Positions 17,914 through 20,384 of a stretch of DNA of 20,384 bases are shown piece after piece. Below the pieces are notes generated by a model, which saw only the letters and a program-made list of their open reading frames with translations, ran no database searches and was not told the DNA's origin. The position numbers and the translations under genes were made by a program. This DNA is from Chara braunii (taxonomy: Eukaryota > Streptophyta > Charophyceae > Charales > Characeae), in NCBI GenBank assembly GCA_003427395.1, contig BFEA01000125.1, positions 444,224 through 464,607 on the forward strand, in the 5' to 3' direction. Positions within the stretch are counted from its first letter, which is position 1. Each line of letters starts with the position of its first letter.

Positions 17914-18415
17914 GAGGCGACAAACGCCCGTTTTTCATATAAGCAGTGTGAAAAGACGGAGAAGACAGACAACCCGCTGATCGTCCAATACCCGACGAGA
18001 ACCACGGCACGACCGACGGGATCGTTGAAACCAAACTATCCACCCCAGGCACCGGCCGTGAAAACATTGGTCGGGGAATCGAAGCGGAGAGTGATTGAAT
18101 GTGAGCAGGAAATGGAATTGCAGACACAAGAGTGGATGTCACCATAGAGGGAGACACGCTCGTGTCCATGAGATCGTGCAGACGTTGTCTTGTTGTAGGT
18201 CTTGCGAGGATAGCATCAGACCGTGTCTGCCCACGCAAACCAATGAACCCTCGGTCGTTGCCTCCACAAGGGCTACGGAAACATGGCGATCCACGTTCGG
18301 AAAATGTCATAGAGGACGGGACAACGTGCGTCGGAGGGGTTGAAAGGAGTGGCGGCAATGGCGCCGGTTCTAGCGGGTTAGGACTCGTCGTGCCGTCTGT
18401 TTGTTCGGCGGCCAT
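17914..18415 (-). CDS. Possible upstream exon of the transposase gene
   Basis: A minus-strand frame opens with an ATG at 18415-18413 in a favourable context (AATATGGCCGCC). It runs about 167 codons of Ser/Pro/Thr-rich, low-conservation sequence to CT|GTAAGTCC at 17913, where the frame closes on the TAA within the donor. Its position just upstream of the transposase frame suggests a first exon joined over an intron of about 270 nt to the 17645 block. No domain is recognised and no acceptor was pinned down. A chance open frame remains quite possible. Confidence 0.3.
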
Positions 18416-18544
18416 ATTTTGTGGGTACAAACCGTGTAGTGCGTCCGACGTCGTTCTACTGTACAACAACATAATAACAAAGAACACCATTTCATTGCAT
18501 GAGAACGCAGAGCATTGTGTGACAACACATCCACATCAGATACG

Positions 18545-18547
<3 letters not shown>

Positions 18548-18626
<79 letters not shown>

Positions 18627-18663
18627 CAGACCCAACCTGACACGTGTGTGTGTGTGTGTGTTT
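18548..18663. repeat. Compound microsatellite CA-TA-GA-GT
   Basis: (CA)n 18548-18581 passes directly into (TA)n 18582-18596, then (GA)n 18597-18622. After a 21-bp gap comes (GT)n from 18644. The CA and GT tracts are complementary, forming a second inverted microsatellite pair. Reading frames across it are repeat artefacts. Confidence 0.9.
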
Positions 18664-18699
18664 GTGTGCAGTGTTTGTGTTGGCTACCCAATCACAAGC

Positions 18700-18810
18700 A
18701 GACCAAGACCAACACAACGCAAACAAAACCAGACCGTGACTGACACAACACAACCACAACGAGACCAAGACTGACACAACACAAACACAACCAGACGAAG
18801 ATTGCCACAC
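18700..18810 (+). repeat. Degenerate AC-rich tandem repeat
   Basis: Repeating gaccaagac(t/c)gacacaacacaa units near 18701, 18761 and neighbouring positions form an imperfect array with a period of about 30 bp next to the microsatellite. Confidence 0.5.
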
Positions 18811-19385
18811 CACCGCAGTATGTCTGTTGTAGAATGTGTTTGCACGCTCACACAACCTTCTGCAGTGAGTCTCACCTTCCCTCCAGGTTGCGCAGGCGCA
18901 GGTTGGGTCGCGGTTGGGATTGATTAGACTAGGTCGCCTTTGAACCTTCATGGCGATGGGTTGATGTACGTGTAGAGAACGGTGAATGGACCCCTGTTCG
19001 AACAGAAGCATTGGATGGCTATCGGTAGGATCAAATTATTATTTTTTCTTTTTCAATGTTGTGTTATAAGCAAGTGATAGGGATCCAAGTTGACTCAAAT
19101 GTTCCAATCTGTTTTGTTCCCTTTACCAAAACTGTGGTAGAAGGATGACGGTGACCAGGGCAGAAAATGAAAAAGGACACTGTGCTAAGGACTTTGTTGT
19201 CCGTCCCTCCATCTCGCACAGGAACACATGCGCACACACGAGCACACTCACACGGCCGTGCATGACAACAGATTTCCTGCCACTCTGCCCTGATGCGGAA
19301 TCTATCATCGGAATCCGGTGTGCTTTTTTACTACTTTGTTTCCGACATCCTTTGTCTCTGAGTCAACCTTTTTTTTTCTTGGTGT
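18811..19385. other. Non-coding stretch
   Basis: No gene, tRNA or repeat of note could be supported here. Confidence 0.4.
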
Positions 19386-19677
19386 AAGTCCGGTGACAGT
19401 GCCACATACCAGTTTGGAAAGGGGAACAAAATCACATGTGGGCAAGAAACTCGTGCCCGAGTTTGAAAGGGCAACAAGAGCATTTTTACCGGAGTTTTGA
19501 AAAGGGCAACAAAGTGGCGTGGCGAGTTTGAAAATGGCAATAAAATCAAACGTGGGCGACATTCATTTTTACTCTCGTTTTGCCCTTGCCAAACTCTGCA
19601 CCCGATGTTATTGCCCACTGAGCCACAGGTGTTTTTGTTGCCCTTTGGAAACCGAAAAAGTGACACTGCCGGGCTTG
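19386..19677. mobile_element. Foldback / MITE-like inverted repeat element
   Basis: The left arm (19386-19441) and the reverse complement of the right arm (19624-19677) align imperfectly: both start aag(t/c)ccgg and share gttt..aaaggg(g/c)aacaaaa.caC.tgtgg. Within it a ~20-bp motif close to gagtttgaaagggcaacaa occurs four times forward (about 19412, 19460, 19492, 19523) and three times inverted (about 19597-19575, 19620-19605, 19652-19632). The whole can fold into a long imperfect hairpin. No coding content is seen. A clear target-site duplication was not found. Confidence 0.5.
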
Positions 19678-19975
19678 TTTTTTTTTTTTTCTCCCTAATG
19701 TCTGTGATCAGCCCTGCTGTAGTTTTATCATGAGTCCGCCTGCTCTGACTCATTACTTATCTCTGCTATCTCTTTGGAGAGGTAAATAGAAGGGGAGAGA
19801 GCAATCTGAATACATGTCTCAATTTGAATGGCTTCGGCAAGGAAGATGAGCAATAGCGAACTTCAGACATCAACAACATCATACACCAGTGACCAGATAG
19901 TCGTCACCTTGAACCAAAAACACAATTGCATTACGAGTCCCACCAAATAAGAACACAACAAAAGTTCACAATTGA
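19678..19975. other. Non-coding stretch
   Basis: It begins with a T13-14 run (about 19678-19691) just outside the foldback element. Nothing else could be supported. Confidence 0.4.
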
Positions 19976-20140
19976 CAATGTGGTATAGTCTCATCATCAT
20001 CAACATCATATCTGGCGCCCGGCTCCCAGACTACAGATGGCGGATCCTATCCAGCCTACTACTACAATGTCGAAGATGACGTCAACAGCTCTCCGAAGTA
20101 CGAGCAGATCGAGGCCAATCCCGCACGCTTCCACCACCAG
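19976..20140 (+). CDS. Possible internal coding exon of an unidentified gene
   Basis: The frame opens after TGA 19973-19975 and reaches CAG|GTAAGT at 20140/20141, a consensus donor in phase 0. The last 37 codons read like protein: acidic and aromatic, including YPAYYYNVEDDVNSSPKYEQ and IEANPARFHHQ, with no low-complexity pattern. An acceptor-like ctcccag at 20024-20030 could set the true exon start at 20031. The frame would remain open to TGA 20285-20287 if unspliced, where the composition becomes His/Ser/Thr-rich. There is no ATG in this frame. An overlapping frame has an ATG at 20036 but gives only a short Ser/Thr/Arg-rich peptide. I do not recognise the protein. Confidence 0.35.
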
Positions 20141-20384
20141 GTAAGTCTCTCGCTTCACTCACAACCTCGTTCGTCAACACACAGATGTCACTCGCACCCA
20201 AGGACCACCCTGCGCCACACCCAGCTACCAACAGTGCAGCTTGGCTATGGCTGCGTGCTCCTTCCCTGCTCGACCGTGAGCGCGTGAGCGCAGGCCAGCG
20301 TCTAGCACAGCAGCGCTTGCGCAGCATGCAGCCAGCACCCGAATGCCAAATGTGGAGGCAGGCCCTCTGCTATATGGAAGTGAC

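Noticed and set aside
18132-19011. Frames of about 200 codons on each strand across the compound microsatellite
   Set aside because: Their centre is His-Thr, Cys-Val or Arg-Glu dipeptide repeat. No domain outside it.
20012-20030. TGGCGCC-starting sequence resembling a primer-binding site
   Set aside because: It does not complement a plausible tRNA T-stem, and no LTR end with TG...CA repeats precedes it.

Overview
The window is eukaryotic nuclear DNA. It is dominated by transposable elements and simple repeats, with no bacterial-style operons and no complete host gene. tRNA-primed LTR elements (one iMet site, one tRNA-Asp-like site), perfect GTAAGT splice donors, long di-nucleotide tracts and a Ty3/gypsy element full of stop codons suggest a repeat-rich plant-lineage genome. 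A charophyte alga such as Chara is my guess; it is inference, not something the sequence proves.

Layout. 1-1128: right end of a minus-strand LTR retrotransposon, with its 311-bp LTR (818-1128, perfect 10-bp terminal inverted repeats), an iMet-type primer-binding site beside it, and a hairpin-rich internal region. 1129-7855: a decayed plus-strand Ty3/gypsy element: LTR, tRNA-Asp-type primer-binding site, a likely leader intron whose acceptor abuts the gag ATG, then gag (CCHC knuckle), charged linker, retropepsin-like segment, reverse transcriptase, RNase H and integrase (HHCC, D,D35E, GPY/F). The gag-to-integrase region lies in two reading frames interrupted by about ten stops or frameshifts. 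13806-14405 is the matching second LTR, about 4% diverged by hand count. 7856-13805 is non-coding but highly structured: short repeat families, a bZIP-like TGACG array, a multi-stem fold (10029-10122), A/T homopolymers, a TATA promoter candidate at 11549 followed by a ~52-bp degenerate minisatellite, and paired hairpins with a shared loop.

14548-14739 contains a laboratory artefact: an intact 38-bp Nextera mate-pair junction adaptor flanked by a 77-bp duplicated segment. The assembly is therefore unreliable there. Opposed GA and CT microsatellites follow.

15497-18415 (minus strand) holds a broken DDE-type transposase that I read as Kolobok-like, with a possible upstream exon. 18548-18800 is compound microsatellite and AC-rich repeat. 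19386-19677 is a foldback element built from direct and inverted copies of a ~20-bp motif. The last 400 bp carry a possible host coding exon ending at a perfect splice donor (20140/20141).

The genes are parts of mobile elements and not a cooperating pathway: gag-pro-pol of one retrotransposon, one cut-and-paste transposase, and non-coding LTR or foldback DNA. The nesting order suggests the minus-strand LTR element inserted into the 5' end of the gypsy copy.
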